This document shows, piece by piece, positions 1-8,068 of a stretch of 64,000 nucleotides of DNA. Position 1 is the first letter of the stretch, and each line of letters starts with the position of its first letter. The translations under genes were made by a program, and so were the position numbers. This DNA is from Bin80 sp965219915 (GTDB lineage Bacteria; Bacteroidota; Rhodothermia; Rhodothermales; Bin80), in the NCBI GenBank assembly GCA_965219915.1, contig OZ244794.1, forward strand, positions 2,852,001-2,916,000. Reading direction: 5' to 3'. Under the pieces are notes generated by a model. The model saw only the letters and a list, made by a program, of their open reading frames with translations, was not told the origin of the DNA and made no database searches.

Positions 1-849
1 TCGCCCAAGCGAGTCTATGCGTGGATGATCGCATGGCGCAAACACAACCCCTGAGGTTCCCAGCGTAACCGCCCAGGTACTGGGATGTATGGCCCCTACC
101 CCAACTGCTTGCGCTGCCTGATCTCCGCCTCCTGCGTATATAGGCACTCCTTCTGGGAGCCCAGTTTCCAACGCGCAGGCACGACTCACCGTACCCGTGG
201 CTGTAGTGCCCTCGTATGTAGGCGGGAGCCATTCTTCTGGAATATTCAGTTCGTTAAGTAAATCCGAGGCCCAGGTACGCGATGCTAAATCCAGCATCAG
301 AGTCCCACCTGCACCTGCCTTGTCAGCAGCAAAGTTACCGCTCAACTGCCAGCGGATGTAGTCCTTTGGCAATAAGACCTGGGCGATCCTGTCGAAGTTT
401 TCCGGCTCATGATCACGAACCCACAAGAGCTTGGGGGCTGTGAACCCGGTAAATGCATCGTTGCCTGTGATCGCGACCAGGCGCTCAAGTCCGACCTGTA
501 CCCGGATGGCTTCGCACTGCGCCCCAGCTCTTCCATCATTCCACAACATAGCCGGTCGGACAACCTTGCCATCTGAATCGAGGATCACCAACCCATGCAT
601 CTGTCCAGTTAGCCCAATCGCCTGCACAGCTTTTGCATCCACCGATGGCAACTCCAAAACACCTTGAATACTCTTGCACATTGCTTTCCACCATTCCTCA
701 GGGGACTGTTCTCGCCACAGTGGACGAGGGCTTGATAGCGTATGAGCCGTCGAATATTGTCCAAGTACGCTACCCTTAGCGTCTATACAAACGGCTTTTG
801 AGGCCGTCGTGGATACATCAAGTCCGAGAATACAGGGGGCAGATGTCAT
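1..849 (-). CDS. xylB: Xylulokinase-type FGGY carbohydrate kinase, N-terminal 283 aa (runs off the left edge)
   Basis: The reverse strand reads open from ATG at 849 to the window edge without a stop, giving the first 283 residues of an FGGY-family sugar kinase of about 500 residues. Visible family signatures are the N-terminal phosphate-binding segment LGLDVSTTASKAV, the sugar-contact segment TGQMHGLV, an MLWNDGRA segment, and GGGDQAAQAVG, which is typical of xylulokinases. The expected reaction is ATP-dependent phosphorylation of D-xylulose (or a related ketose) to the 5-phosphate in the cytoplasm. It is divergent from the SLC13 transporter gene with only 49 bp between the two start codons, so they may share a regulatory region. 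The FGGY assignment is firm. The exact sugar is inferred from the GGGDQ motif, and the C-terminal half is not visible. Confidence 0.88.
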   Translation of the reverse strand, partial: MTSAPCILGLDVSTTASKAVCIDAKGSVLGQYSTAHTLSSPRPLWREQSPEEWWKAMCKSIQGVLELPSVDAKAVQAIGLTGQMHGLVILDSDGKVVRPAMLWNDGRAGAQCEAIRVQVGLERLVAITGNDAFTGFTAPKLLWVRDHEPENFDRIAQVLLPKDYIRWQLSGNFAADKAGAGGTLMLDLASRTWASDLLNELNIPEEWLPPTYEGTTATGTVSRACALETGLPEGVPIYAGGGDQAAQAVGVGAIHPSTWAVTLGTSGVVFAPCDHPRIDSLGR

Positions 850-898
850 AAGCACCGAGTAACGATAACTGTTTGTAATGCATTAGTTTTGTTCAATC

Positions 899-2395
899 AT
901 GAAGATAGCACCACCATACGGATTACGACAACGCGTGGGCCTGTTCCTGGGTCCACTTTGGCTGTTGGCGGTGCTTGCGCTTCCTCCCCCGAACGGACTG
1001 GAACTAGAAGCCTGGTACACAGCAGGCGCAGCCCTTTTGATGGCCACATGGTGGATTGCTGAATCCATCCCAATTCCGGCTACCTCCCTTCTACCGCTCA
1101 TTCTGTTTCCAATCATGGGCGTGAATACCATGCAAGAAACCGCAGCGCCCTATGCACATCCCATCATATTTCTCTTTATGGGAGGCTTCATCATCGCACT
1201 GGGAATGATGCGATGGGATTTGCACCGTCGGATCGCAATCTGGATTATTTCCCGTGCGGGTACGGGGCCACGGGCCCTGATCGCCGGGTTCATGACAGCA
1301 ACCGCGGGACTTAGCATGTGGGTCAGCAATACCGCAACGACCCTGATGATGCTGCCCGTTGCACTATCTGTAATCACGCTGGCCGATACGGAGGGAACTG
1401 TAGAGCGCTTCAAGCACCATTTTGCAGTTGCTCTACTCCTAGGCGTTGCTTATGCGGCCAACATAGGAGGAATGGGTACCCTCATCGGCACAATTCCAAA
1501 CGCGTTTATCAGTGCATTCTTCGAAAGTGAGTACGGATACACCATAACATTTATTAAATGGCTCTCGGTTGGTGTACCGGTTGTAATAGTTGGTGTGCCC
1601 TTGGTATTCTTTGCGATTACCCGACTGCTCTACAAATTTGACAAAGAGGATCTGATTGGAAGTAAATCAATCATCGCAAAGGAAAAACAAAATCTCGGCC
1701 CTATGAAGAAGGGCGAGAAAATCGTAGCTGTGGTGTTCACCATTACCGCACTGCTCTGGATCACACGTCCATTACTTGCTCCTATAATCCCCGGGCTGAC
1801 CGATGCCAATATCGCGATGATCGGAGGACTATCACTATTTGTAATCCCGGTGGATTTCAAGCGCGGCGTCTTCGCACAGGATTGGGATACCGCCAAAAAG
1901 CTCCCATGGGGAGCACTCATCCTGATTGGAGGCGGCCTAAGCCTCGCGGGTGCCGTTTCCAGTAGTGGTCTTGCCGCGTGGCTCGGCGAATCACTCCAAC
2001 CACTTCAACAGTATCCTACGATCCTCATTGTCCTTGTCACAACGGGTGTCATTGTTTTTCTTACAGAGATCACCAGCAATACCGCTACCACAGCTACGTT
2101 CCTTCCGGTGCTTGCTGCTCTTGCCCTAGCAGTTGGGGAGAGTCCCCTGCTTCTGGCGGTGCCTGCCGCCCTTGGAGCCAGTTGTGCATTCATGCTACCG
2201 GTTGCTACGCCCCCCAATGCTATCGTTTATGGCAGTGGGCGCGTGACTGTCTTCGAAATGGCACGGGCAGGCTTTTTGCTCAACTTTGCTTTTCTTTTAC
2301 TGATTACCATTTGTGCATATTCTATTATACTCTGGGTATTTGGGATTGACGTTGGAACTATTCCGGCCTGGGTGGCACAAAGCCCTTCGCCATGA
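899..2395 (+). CDS. SLC13/DASS-family sodium:anion (dicarboxylate-type) symporter
   Basis: This 498-aa polytopic inner-membrane protein carries the two diagnostic SNT motifs of the DASS/SLC13 family: WVSNTATTLMMLP around residue 142 and EITSNTATTATFLP around residue 388. A C-terminal ATPPNAIVYGSG segment is also typical. In characterised members the SNT motifs form the sodium and carboxylate sites and drive Na+-coupled uptake of C4-dicarboxylates, citrate or sulfate. The sequence does not show which anion is used here. The length matches full-length family members. The gene lies directly upstream of a KDG-type sugar kinase (47-bp gap) and divergent from a xylulokinase, so a sugar acid is an attractive but unproven substrate. 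Confidence 0.85.
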   Translation: MKIAPPYGLRQRVGLFLGPLWLLAVLALPPPNGLELEAWYTAGAALLMATWWIAESIPIPATSLLPLILFPIMGVNTMQETAAPYAHPIIFLFMGGFIIALGMMRWDLHRRIAIWIISRAGTGPRALIAGFMTATAGLSMWVSNTATTLMMLPVALSVITLADTEGTVERFKHHFAVALLLGVAYAANIGGMGTLIGTIPNAFISAFFESEYGYTITFIKWLSVGVPVVIVGVPLVFFAITRLLYKFDKEDLIGSKSIIAKEKQNLGPMKKGEKIVAVVFTITALLWITRPLLAPIIPGLTDANIAMIGGLSLFVIPVDFKRGVFAQDWDTAKKLPWGALILIGGGLSLAGAVSSSGLAAWLGESLQPLQQYPTILIVLVTTGVIVFLTEITSNTATTATFLPVLAALALAVGESPLLLAVPAALGASCAFMLPVATPPNAIVYGSGRVTVFEMARAGFLLNFAFLLLITICAYSIILWVFGIDVGTIPAWVAQSPSP

Positions 2396-2442
2396 TGGTA
2401 AACGTAGATGTATGTCATTATCAAAACAAGATTAGGTCATAA

Positions 2443-3477
2443 ATGAAACACTGCGTCACATTCGGCGAAATCATGCTGCGGCTTTCTCCGCCCGGGTTCC
2501 AGCGATTCGTACAGGCCTCCTCATTTGACGTGCGCTATGGCGGGGCCGAAGCAAATGTAGCGGCTTCACTGGCCGGATTTGGGATCCCCGTTCAGTTCGT
2601 CTCACGCGTGCCCTCGAACGAGTTGGGCACCAGCGCGGTGCAAGCTGTCCGTGCACTCGGTATCGGAACACAATTTATCCAGCGCGGAGGCGAGCGCTTG
2701 GGAATCTACTTCCTGGAAACCGGCGCATCTGCACGTGCAAGCAAGGTTGTTTATGACCGCGCATACTCGGGCATCGCCTCTATAGAACCGGGAATGATCA
2801 ACTGGGATGATGTCTTTGCAGGAGCAGGTTGGTTTCACTGGACTGGAATCACGCCGGCGGTTTCTGAAGGGGCAGCACTGGCCGTAGAGGAAGCCCTTGC
2901 AGCAGCAAGCCGTCACAACGTGACCGTCTCCGTTGATCTAAATTATCGCGCTAATTTATGGAAGTGGGGAAAGACCGCCACAGAAGTAATGCCCGATCTG
3001 GTAGCTTCATGCGATGTTATCGTAGGTAATGAGGAGGATGCCCACAAGGTCTTTGGTATTCATCCTGAGGGGGTTGAAGTAAAGAGCGGCCACCTGGATG
3101 CTTCCGCCTACGAATCGGTCGGCCGGCAGCTCATGGAACGATTTCCACGTTGCCAACGGGCTATCATTACGCTGCGCAGCTCTATCAGTGCCTCGCACAA
3201 TGCCTGGTCCGGTGTCCTGTGGGATGGATCAAGACTATTGTACGGGCCCGAATACGATATCACGCACATGGTTGACCGAGTGGGAGGGGGAGACTCGTTC
3301 GTGGGCGGCTTAATCTACGGGCTCCTTTCCTTTGATGGGGACAATCAAAAAGCGTTGAATTTTGCCGTGGCCGCTTCATGTCTCAAACACACTATACCCG
3401 GGGATTTCAATCTGGTGAGCGTGGCTGAGGTTGAAAAACTGCTCTCTGGAGATGCCTCCGGCAGGGTTACCCGCTAA
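2443..3477 (+). CDS. kdgK: PfkB-family sugar kinase, 2-keto-3-deoxygluconate kinase type
   Basis: The 344-aa protein is a ribokinase/PfkB-fold kinase. It opens with TFGEIMLRLSPPG, the usual N-terminus of 2-keto-3-deoxygluconate (KDG) kinases. It has the substrate-site segment YGGAEANVAASLA near residue 31 and the second PfkB signature DRVGGGDSFVGGL near residue 277, in which the GGGD aspartate (about residue 283) is the catalytic base. KDG kinases make 2-keto-3-deoxy-6-phosphogluconate, feeding Entner-Doudoroff-type aldol cleavage. It follows the SLC13 symporter on the same strand and may share its transcript. Related PfkB kinases for other sugars cannot be excluded from sequence alone. Confidence 0.82.
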   Translation: MKHCVTFGEIMLRLSPPGFQRFVQASSFDVRYGGAEANVAASLAGFGIPVQFVSRVPSNELGTSAVQAVRALGIGTQFIQRGGERLGIYFLETGASARASKVVYDRAYSGIASIEPGMINWDDVFAGAGWFHWTGITPAVSEGAALAVEEALAAASRHNVTVSVDLNYRANLWKWGKTATEVMPDLVASCDVIVGNEEDAHKVFGIHPEGVEVKSGHLDASAYESVGRQLMERFPRCQRAIITLRSSISASHNAWSGVLWDGSRLLYGPEYDITHMVDRVGGGDSFVGGLIYGLLSFDGDNQKALNFAVAASCLKHTIPGDFNLVSVAEVEKLLSGDASGRVTR

Positions 3478-3520
3478 CAATGCGTGCAATTGCTTGTGGA
3501 CATTCCGTATCCACCGAATG

Positions 3521-3594
<74 letters not shown>

Positions 3595-3642
3595 GCTACA
3601 GCAGATCGTGCTACCCTGTTCACTCAAAGCTGTTCCAGAATT

Positions 3643-4698
3643 GTGGGAAAACCTAGTTTCGATGTAGTTGTTGCCGGTGCTGGACTAGGCGGTGTGTGTG
3701 CGGCTTTGTGGTTCTCCTCTTCCAACCGGGTATTGCTTTTGTCGGGCACTGCGCCAGCTGCGTCCACTGTTGCGGCGGGGCTGATTAACCCGTTTGCCGG
3801 ACGGCGCGTTACCCCGTGCTGGCATGCTGACCTTGCGTACAAAGACCTACTGGACACGCTTGCACACGCTGATGCAAGTGATACTTATGACCCATGTGGT
3901 ATTTTGCGAACGGCCTTGGACGAGGCACAGTCCTTAAAACTGCGTTCATTGGTTCAGGAGCATGCTGACTCATTCACTTGGCTACCGCCAGATGAGGCAC
4001 ATTCCCGCTTTCCGTATGTGTCCGCCCCTTTTGGTGCTGCAATCACCACTGGTGGAGTAGTTGATACGCCTAGAATGCTGGAGTACACCCGCGGGACGAT
4101 AGCGTCTCGCTGTACTGTCCTGGCTTCCGATCTTGTTGGTTGGGAAGATACCGGATCTGGCGTTACCGTTGCCCTCAAATCAGGACCTTCCCTTCGTGCC
4201 TCGAAACTAGTCCTTGCACTCGGGGCAGGTTACAAGTCCTTTCCTGCACTCTCTGCATTGAATCTACATTGCATCAAAGGCCAAATCGTTCGCGTACTCA
4301 CTCCAGAGTCTTTTTCACACTCCATTCCTGTGAGCGGACATGGATATGTGGTTCCTCTGGGTGACACACTAATTCTCGGGACCACTTACGAGCATTCCTT
4401 TCAGAATGATCAACCTACAGAAGTGGGATCTAAGAACATTCTCGCGCTAACACAGCAAATGGTACCTAGCGTAGAGACAGCGGATATACTTGATACAGCA
4501 GCAGGGATTAGAGTCGGAGTCCCCGGAACCCGGTTACCGATGGTTGGCCCACTGTCTGGAAATGTGTGGGTCCTGACTGGACTTGGATCACAAGGATTGT
4601 TGTTTGGCGCACACATCGGCCGCAACCTAGTAAACTGGATAACCAATCCTGGGGATGTTCCCAATGAACTACGATTACAGAAAAAACGACGGAATTGA
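3643..4698 (+). CDS. FAD-dependent oxidoreductase of the D-amino-acid/glycine oxidase (DAO) family
   Basis: The 351-aa protein starts (GTG) with a Rossmann dinucleotide fold, VVVAGAGLGGVCAALWF (GxGxxG near residue 10), and ends with the C-terminal FAD-binding segment of DAO enzymes (GIRVGVPGTRLPMVGPL, then GLGSQGLLFGAHIG). The middle contains KGQIVRVL, as in glycine oxidase-like members. The reaction is probably oxidative attack on an amine or amino acid, with FADH2 reoxidised by oxygen or an acceptor. The substrate is not determinable. The start is the first in-frame GTG after the tRNA and no clear ribosome site is seen, so the N-terminus is approximate but close to the Rossmann motif. Confidence 0.75.
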   Translation: MGKPSFDVVVAGAGLGGVCAALWFSSSNRVLLLSGTAPAASTVAAGLINPFAGRRVTPCWHADLAYKDLLDTLAHADASDTYDPCGILRTALDEAQSLKLRSLVQEHADSFTWLPPDEAHSRFPYVSAPFGAAITTGGVVDTPRMLEYTRGTIASRCTVLASDLVGWEDTGSGVTVALKSGPSLRASKLVLALGAGYKSFPALSALNLHCIKGQIVRVLTPESFSHSIPVSGHGYVVPLGDTLILGTTYEHSFQNDQPTEVGSKNILALTQQMVPSVETADILDTAAGIRVGVPGTRLPMVGPLSGNVWVLTGLGSQGLLFGAHIGRNLVNWITNPGDVPNELRLQKKRRN

Positions 4699-4790
4699 GT
4701 AACCTTTCCCTTCGAATAGTCGTTGAACGCCCAGATCTCCCCAAATTATTGGGACCTTTAGTTTTCACAACCTAACCTACAAGTACAACA

Positions 4791-5870
4791 ATGGCTGAAG
4801 TTCTGAGCACCGATACCGCTGCTATACTCGAAGATTCTGCAGAAAATCTCTTGACACATAAGTGCGAGACGATCCCACAGGAAAATCTGTATTTGCCGGG
4901 CCCAAACTTTGTGGATGATGTTTGGGCAGCATCTGATCGAACCCCTCGTGTACTCCGTTCACTCCAGACACTTTTCGGTTCGGGCCGACTCTCTGGAACA
5001 GGCTACGTCTCCATTCTCCCTGTCGACCAGGGAATTGAGCACTCTGCCGGCGCTTCCTTTGCTAAGAACCCCATTTACTTTGACCCCGAGAATATCGTCC
5101 GTCTGGCTATTGAGGGGGGATGTAATGGAGTTGCATCTACCTATGGTGTATTGGGATCCATCGCACGTAAGTACGCGCACAAGATCCCCTTCATCTTGAA
5201 GTTCAATCACAACGAATTGTTGAGCTATCCCAACTCACACGATCAGGTACCCTTTGCGAGTATTCAGAACGCTTGGGATATGGGTTGCGTTGGTGTAGGA
5301 GCAACCATCTATTTTGGCTCCGAAAACTCCAATCGGCAGCTACAGGAAGTTTCAGAAGCGTTCGCCCTTGCGCATGAGCTTGGCATGCTAACGATCCTGT
5401 GGTGCTACGTGCGTAACAGTGCATTCAAGGTTAACGGCGTCAACCACGAGGCTTCCGCGGATCTCACCGGACAGGCTAATCATCTGGGTGTAACCATAGA
5501 AGCGGATATCATAAAACAAAAGCAGCCCACGTCGAATGGAGGTTATCGTGCCTTGAATTATGGTGACTCCAGTTATGGCAAGTTTGATGAGCGTATTTAC
5601 ACGCAACTAGCGAGCGACCATCCAATTGACCTGACCAGATATCAGGTTGCCAACTGCTATATGGGACGTTGCGGACTAATCAATTCTGGCGGTGCTTCAG
5701 GTTCGAACGACTTGCAGCAAGCAGTCAAGACTGCTGTTATCAACAAGCGAGCTGGCGGGATGGGCCTGATCTCCGGGCGCAAGGCCTTCCAGCGTCCGAT
5801 GAAAGATGGTATCAATATCCTGAATGCAATTCAGGATGTCTACCTTGACAAGTCTGTAACCATCGCCTAG
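4791..5870 (+). CDS. fbaB: Class I fructose-bisphosphate aldolase, FbaB/DhnA type
   Basis: The 359-aa cytoplasmic enzyme matches the bacterial/archaeal-type class I aldolase family (DhnA/FbaB). It has ILPVDQGIEHSAG near residue 80, FILKFNHNELL near residue 140, EADIIKQKQP near residue 235 (whose lysine is the expected Schiff-base residue), and a C-terminal phosphate-binding segment GGMGLISGRKAFQRP. It reversibly cleaves fructose-1,6-bisphosphate to dihydroxyacetone phosphate and glyceraldehyde-3-phosphate without a metal ion. It stands alone, 92 bp after the oxidoreductase gene. Length and all motifs fit an active enzyme. Confidence 0.92.
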   Translation: MAEVLSTDTAAILEDSAENLLTHKCETIPQENLYLPGPNFVDDVWAASDRTPRVLRSLQTLFGSGRLSGTGYVSILPVDQGIEHSAGASFAKNPIYFDPENIVRLAIEGGCNGVASTYGVLGSIARKYAHKIPFILKFNHNELLSYPNSHDQVPFASIQNAWDMGCVGVGATIYFGSENSNRQLQEVSEAFALAHELGMLTILWCYVRNSAFKVNGVNHEASADLTGQANHLGVTIEADIIKQKQPTSNGGYRALNYGDSSYGKFDERIYTQLASDHPIDLTRYQVANCYMGRCGLINSGGASGSNDLQQAVKTAVINKRAGGMGLISGRKAFQRPMKDGINILNAIQDVYLDKSVTIA

Positions 5871-6440
5871 GAGTGTAAAACGAATTCGTATGAGGATCTA
5901 CAGAACTCTATTGAAAATTGCATCGCATTGTGTGAACAATTAACACAAATGACCGCGCGAGCCGGCGGCCACGACGGCCGATTCCCTATTCGAGACCATG
6001 ACACGCTTTCTATCGATAGATTGCAAAGGCAGTCCTGAAGGCTCCTCCTAGCCTGGAGTATGCTCCACACAAACCGCCATTGGAAAGGATGGATTTTCTC
6101 CTATTTCCATTGCCGATGCAATACCGCAAGCGTGAAATCTAGCGGATAGTTTACAACTGCGTATCCCGCTGGAGTACTGCCGTAATCTTGCTCTTCGGAT
6201 TCTATCGGCACAAGTTCAGCTGTAGAGAGACGACTGTTGAGCAGGGTTTCATTTCTTATCTACAAGTTTATTACAAGTACCAAAAGTTTCCTGGCGCCAT
6301 CATTCTCTGAGGGTCTGCCGTCAGGGCATAGGATTACTCAAGTGGGGCAGATAAGGCACTATATCATTTTTCTTGTATATTTTGCACCCGGATCTGATGT
6401 CTGACACGACTCATCAACGATGTGGGCACGTATTCAAGAT
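5871..6440. other. Gene-free stretch with a possible TonB-receptor remnant
   Basis: No intact gene is seen in these 570 bases. On the reverse strand, from about 6250 down to about 6107, an open run ends in a stop. It includes STAELVPIESEEQDYGST followed by a PAGYAVVN segment, which resembles the late beta-strand region of TonB-dependent outer-membrane receptors. It has no start and no flanking coding sequence, so at most it is a decayed fragment. The similarity was judged by eye and is weak. Confidence 0.25.
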
Positions 6441-6668
6441 ATGACTGAACTTTGGGGGTGTCAGTTTTCTCGGGAAGTGCCGGATTTCAAGCAGGATCAT
6501 GCAGTTCAAATTACTGAGATCCGTGCTAGCTCTTCAGTGTATCCAGTTTCCTGTTGAACGGAATGTGGTAGCATCTGTCTGGACTACAATCATTATGTGC
6601 GGAAGAGGCACAACACGGAAATCTGCGAGTACCGTACAAAGGTGGTCATTTGGTGTCAAGATAAATGA
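6441..6668 (+). pseudogene. ISL3-family transposase, N-terminal remnant with internal stop
   Basis: The frame from ATG 6441 encodes 75 residues interrupted by TGA at 6555-6557. It starts MTELWGCQFSREVPDF. Around the stop lies VYPVSC*TECGS, and the downstream part includes HYVRKRHNTEICEYRTKVV. Together these resemble the N-terminal zinc-finger region of ISL3-family transposases, which have CPxCGxxC, then an R/W-RHLDTxxYRT-type segment. The rest of the transposase (about 350 residues) is absent: the frame ends at 6668, 10 bp before the IS5-family element. The fragment is therefore a relic that was already in place when the IS5-type element inserted. Confidence 0.55.
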
Positions 6669-6674
6669 ATAATG

Positions 6675-6678
6675 TAAA
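6675..6678. repeat. Target-site duplication TAAA, left copy
   Basis: Direct repeat TAAA immediately outside the left inverted repeat. The matching copy is at 8065-8068 outside the right inverted repeat. Confidence 0.8.
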
Positions 6679-8064
6679 GGAAGCTCTGATCAATAGCCTT
6701 TTGGTGGTAGAGGAGACATGATCGGACATGAAATGCGGCCACGGAGGCTGTGGTCAGGCTACAGGCGTTCTATTTGCGCACCGCTACATACATTTTGAAG
6801 GCGCCAGACGCGCCGTTGGTGCCGTCCGGGCAGAGCTATTCCGCGATCGCGGCAGTCAGCAGTGAATCACGGGCCAAGTAAAAGTTGGCCAGGGCGGCCA
6901 GCGTGTAGACCTGTGCCGCGTTCTTGCCCAAGCCGCGGTAGCGCGTCCTTCGATAGCCCCAAAGATGCTTGATCACCCCAAAAGTGTGCTCAACCCTGGC
7001 CCGGGTCCGGTTGCTCTTCTTGTTGAAGGACTGGTCCGCACAGTTGAGCTTTCGCTTTCTGGTTGCCTTGCGCAATACACGCCATTCCACGCCCTGCGCT
7101 TCCGCCTCCGCCTTCCGCTGCGCGCTCACGTAGGCCTTGTCGCCGTAGATCACCTGCTCCTGGCCGTGCAAACATTCGTCCATCAGGGTCTCGTCGTGTG
7201 CGTTCGCAGGCGTTACCGCCACACTATGCACCAGACCGTGCGTATCGGTCCCGATATGCGTCTTCATACCGAAATACCACTTGTTGCCCTTCTTCGTCGA
7301 CTTCATCTCGGGATCGCGCTGCTTCGCTCGGTTCTTCGTTGACGAGGGCGCCGAGATGATGGTCGCATCCACGATCGACCCCGTCTTCACAAGCAGACCA
7401 CGCTCTTCCAACATATCCCGACTCAACTCAAACAGCCGCCGCGTCAAGCCGTGCTGCTCCAATAAATGGCGAAACTTGCAAATGGTCGTCTCATCCGGAG
7501 CGTGGCCAGCGTCCACACGGGCGAAAATGCGCACCGCCATGTTGTCGTACAACGCATCCTCCATGGCCGGATCCGAATACCCATACCACTGCTGCAAAAA
7601 ATAGATGCGCAGCATCGTATCCAACTGCATCGGCGGACGCCCCTTGCCTCCCTTGTAGTAAAACGGCCGGATCAAGTCCAGCATCGCTTCCCAAGGAAGA
7701 ACCGTGTCCATCTGGGCCAGGAAACGCTGCTTCCTAGTCTTCTTGGTTCGATTCCAGTAACTCGCGTCCTCAAATGAATCCTGTCTCATGGCTCGGTAAT
7801 CAATCTCTGTGGTCCAGTAAGATGAGGCTCTAGCAAAACGCTACCCCAAAAATACAACCTATCACAAATTAACAATAATTTACCCACATTACCGATTGTG
7901 TAACAGATAAAGAACCTAATTGATGAAACAAATACTTGAAGAGTTACTATATTTGCTGTGAGGCTTATGGGGGCTCTGTCTGTGATCTGCCCCTGGTTTT
8001 AGATTTTGGAAATTTGCAAGAGGCTCAGATGAATGCGAAACTGCCCCGATTAATCAGAGTTTCC
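6679..8064. mobile_element. Complete IS5-family insertion sequence, 1386 bp
   Basis: Imperfect 16-bp terminal inverted repeats define the element. The left end is GGAAGCTCTGATCAAT at 6679-6694; the right end (8049-8064) reads inward as GGAAACTCTGATTAAT, so 14 of 16 positions match. The element is flanked by the 4-bp direct repeat TAAA (6675-6678 and 8065-8068), as expected for IS5-family target duplication. A single DDE transposase gene lies inside on the reverse strand. About 260 bp of non-coding sequence separate the transposase start from the right end. The right end stops three bases before the ATG of the downstream helicase gene. Confidence 0.9.
6836..7789 (-). CDS. IS5-family DDE transposase
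   Basis: The 317-aa transposase has an N-terminal DUF772-like region (PMQLDTMLRIYFLQQWYGYSD near residue 53, DETTICKFRHLLE near residue 99) and an intact catalytic triad: D141 in IVDATII, D217 in IYGDKAYVS and E267 in RARVEHTFGVIK. It catalyses cut-and-paste movement of the surrounding element. Length and triad spacing are normal for the family and the frame is undamaged, so the element may still be mobile. It is transcribed away from the helicase gene. Confidence 0.93.
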   Translation of the reverse strand: MRQDSFEDASYWNRTKKTRKQRFLAQMDTVLPWEAMLDLIRPFYYKGGKGRPPMQLDTMLRIYFLQQWYGYSDPAMEDALYDNMAVRIFARVDAGHAPDETTICKFRHLLEQHGLTRRLFELSRDMLEERGLLVKTGSIVDATIISAPSSTKNRAKQRDPEMKSTKKGNKWYFGMKTHIGTDTHGLVHSVAVTPANAHDETLMDECLHGQEQVIYGDKAYVSAQRKAEAEAQGVEWRVLRKATRKRKLNCADQSFNKKSNRTRARVEHTFGVIKHLWGYRRTRYRGLGKNAAQVYTLAALANFYLARDSLLTAAIAE

Positions 8065-8068
8065 TAAA
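8065..8068. repeat. Target-site duplication TAAA, right copy
   Basis: Direct repeat TAAA immediately outside the right inverted repeat. Its last A is the A of the ATG of the downstream helicase gene, so the duplication itself preserved the start codon. Confidence 0.8.

Noticed and set aside
872..891. TAGTTTTG near the start of the SLC13 gene, resembling the Bacteroidota -7 box TAnnTTTG
   Set aside because: No TTTG element at the required spacing of about 19 nt; the only TTTG is 8 nt away, so a promoter call is not supported.
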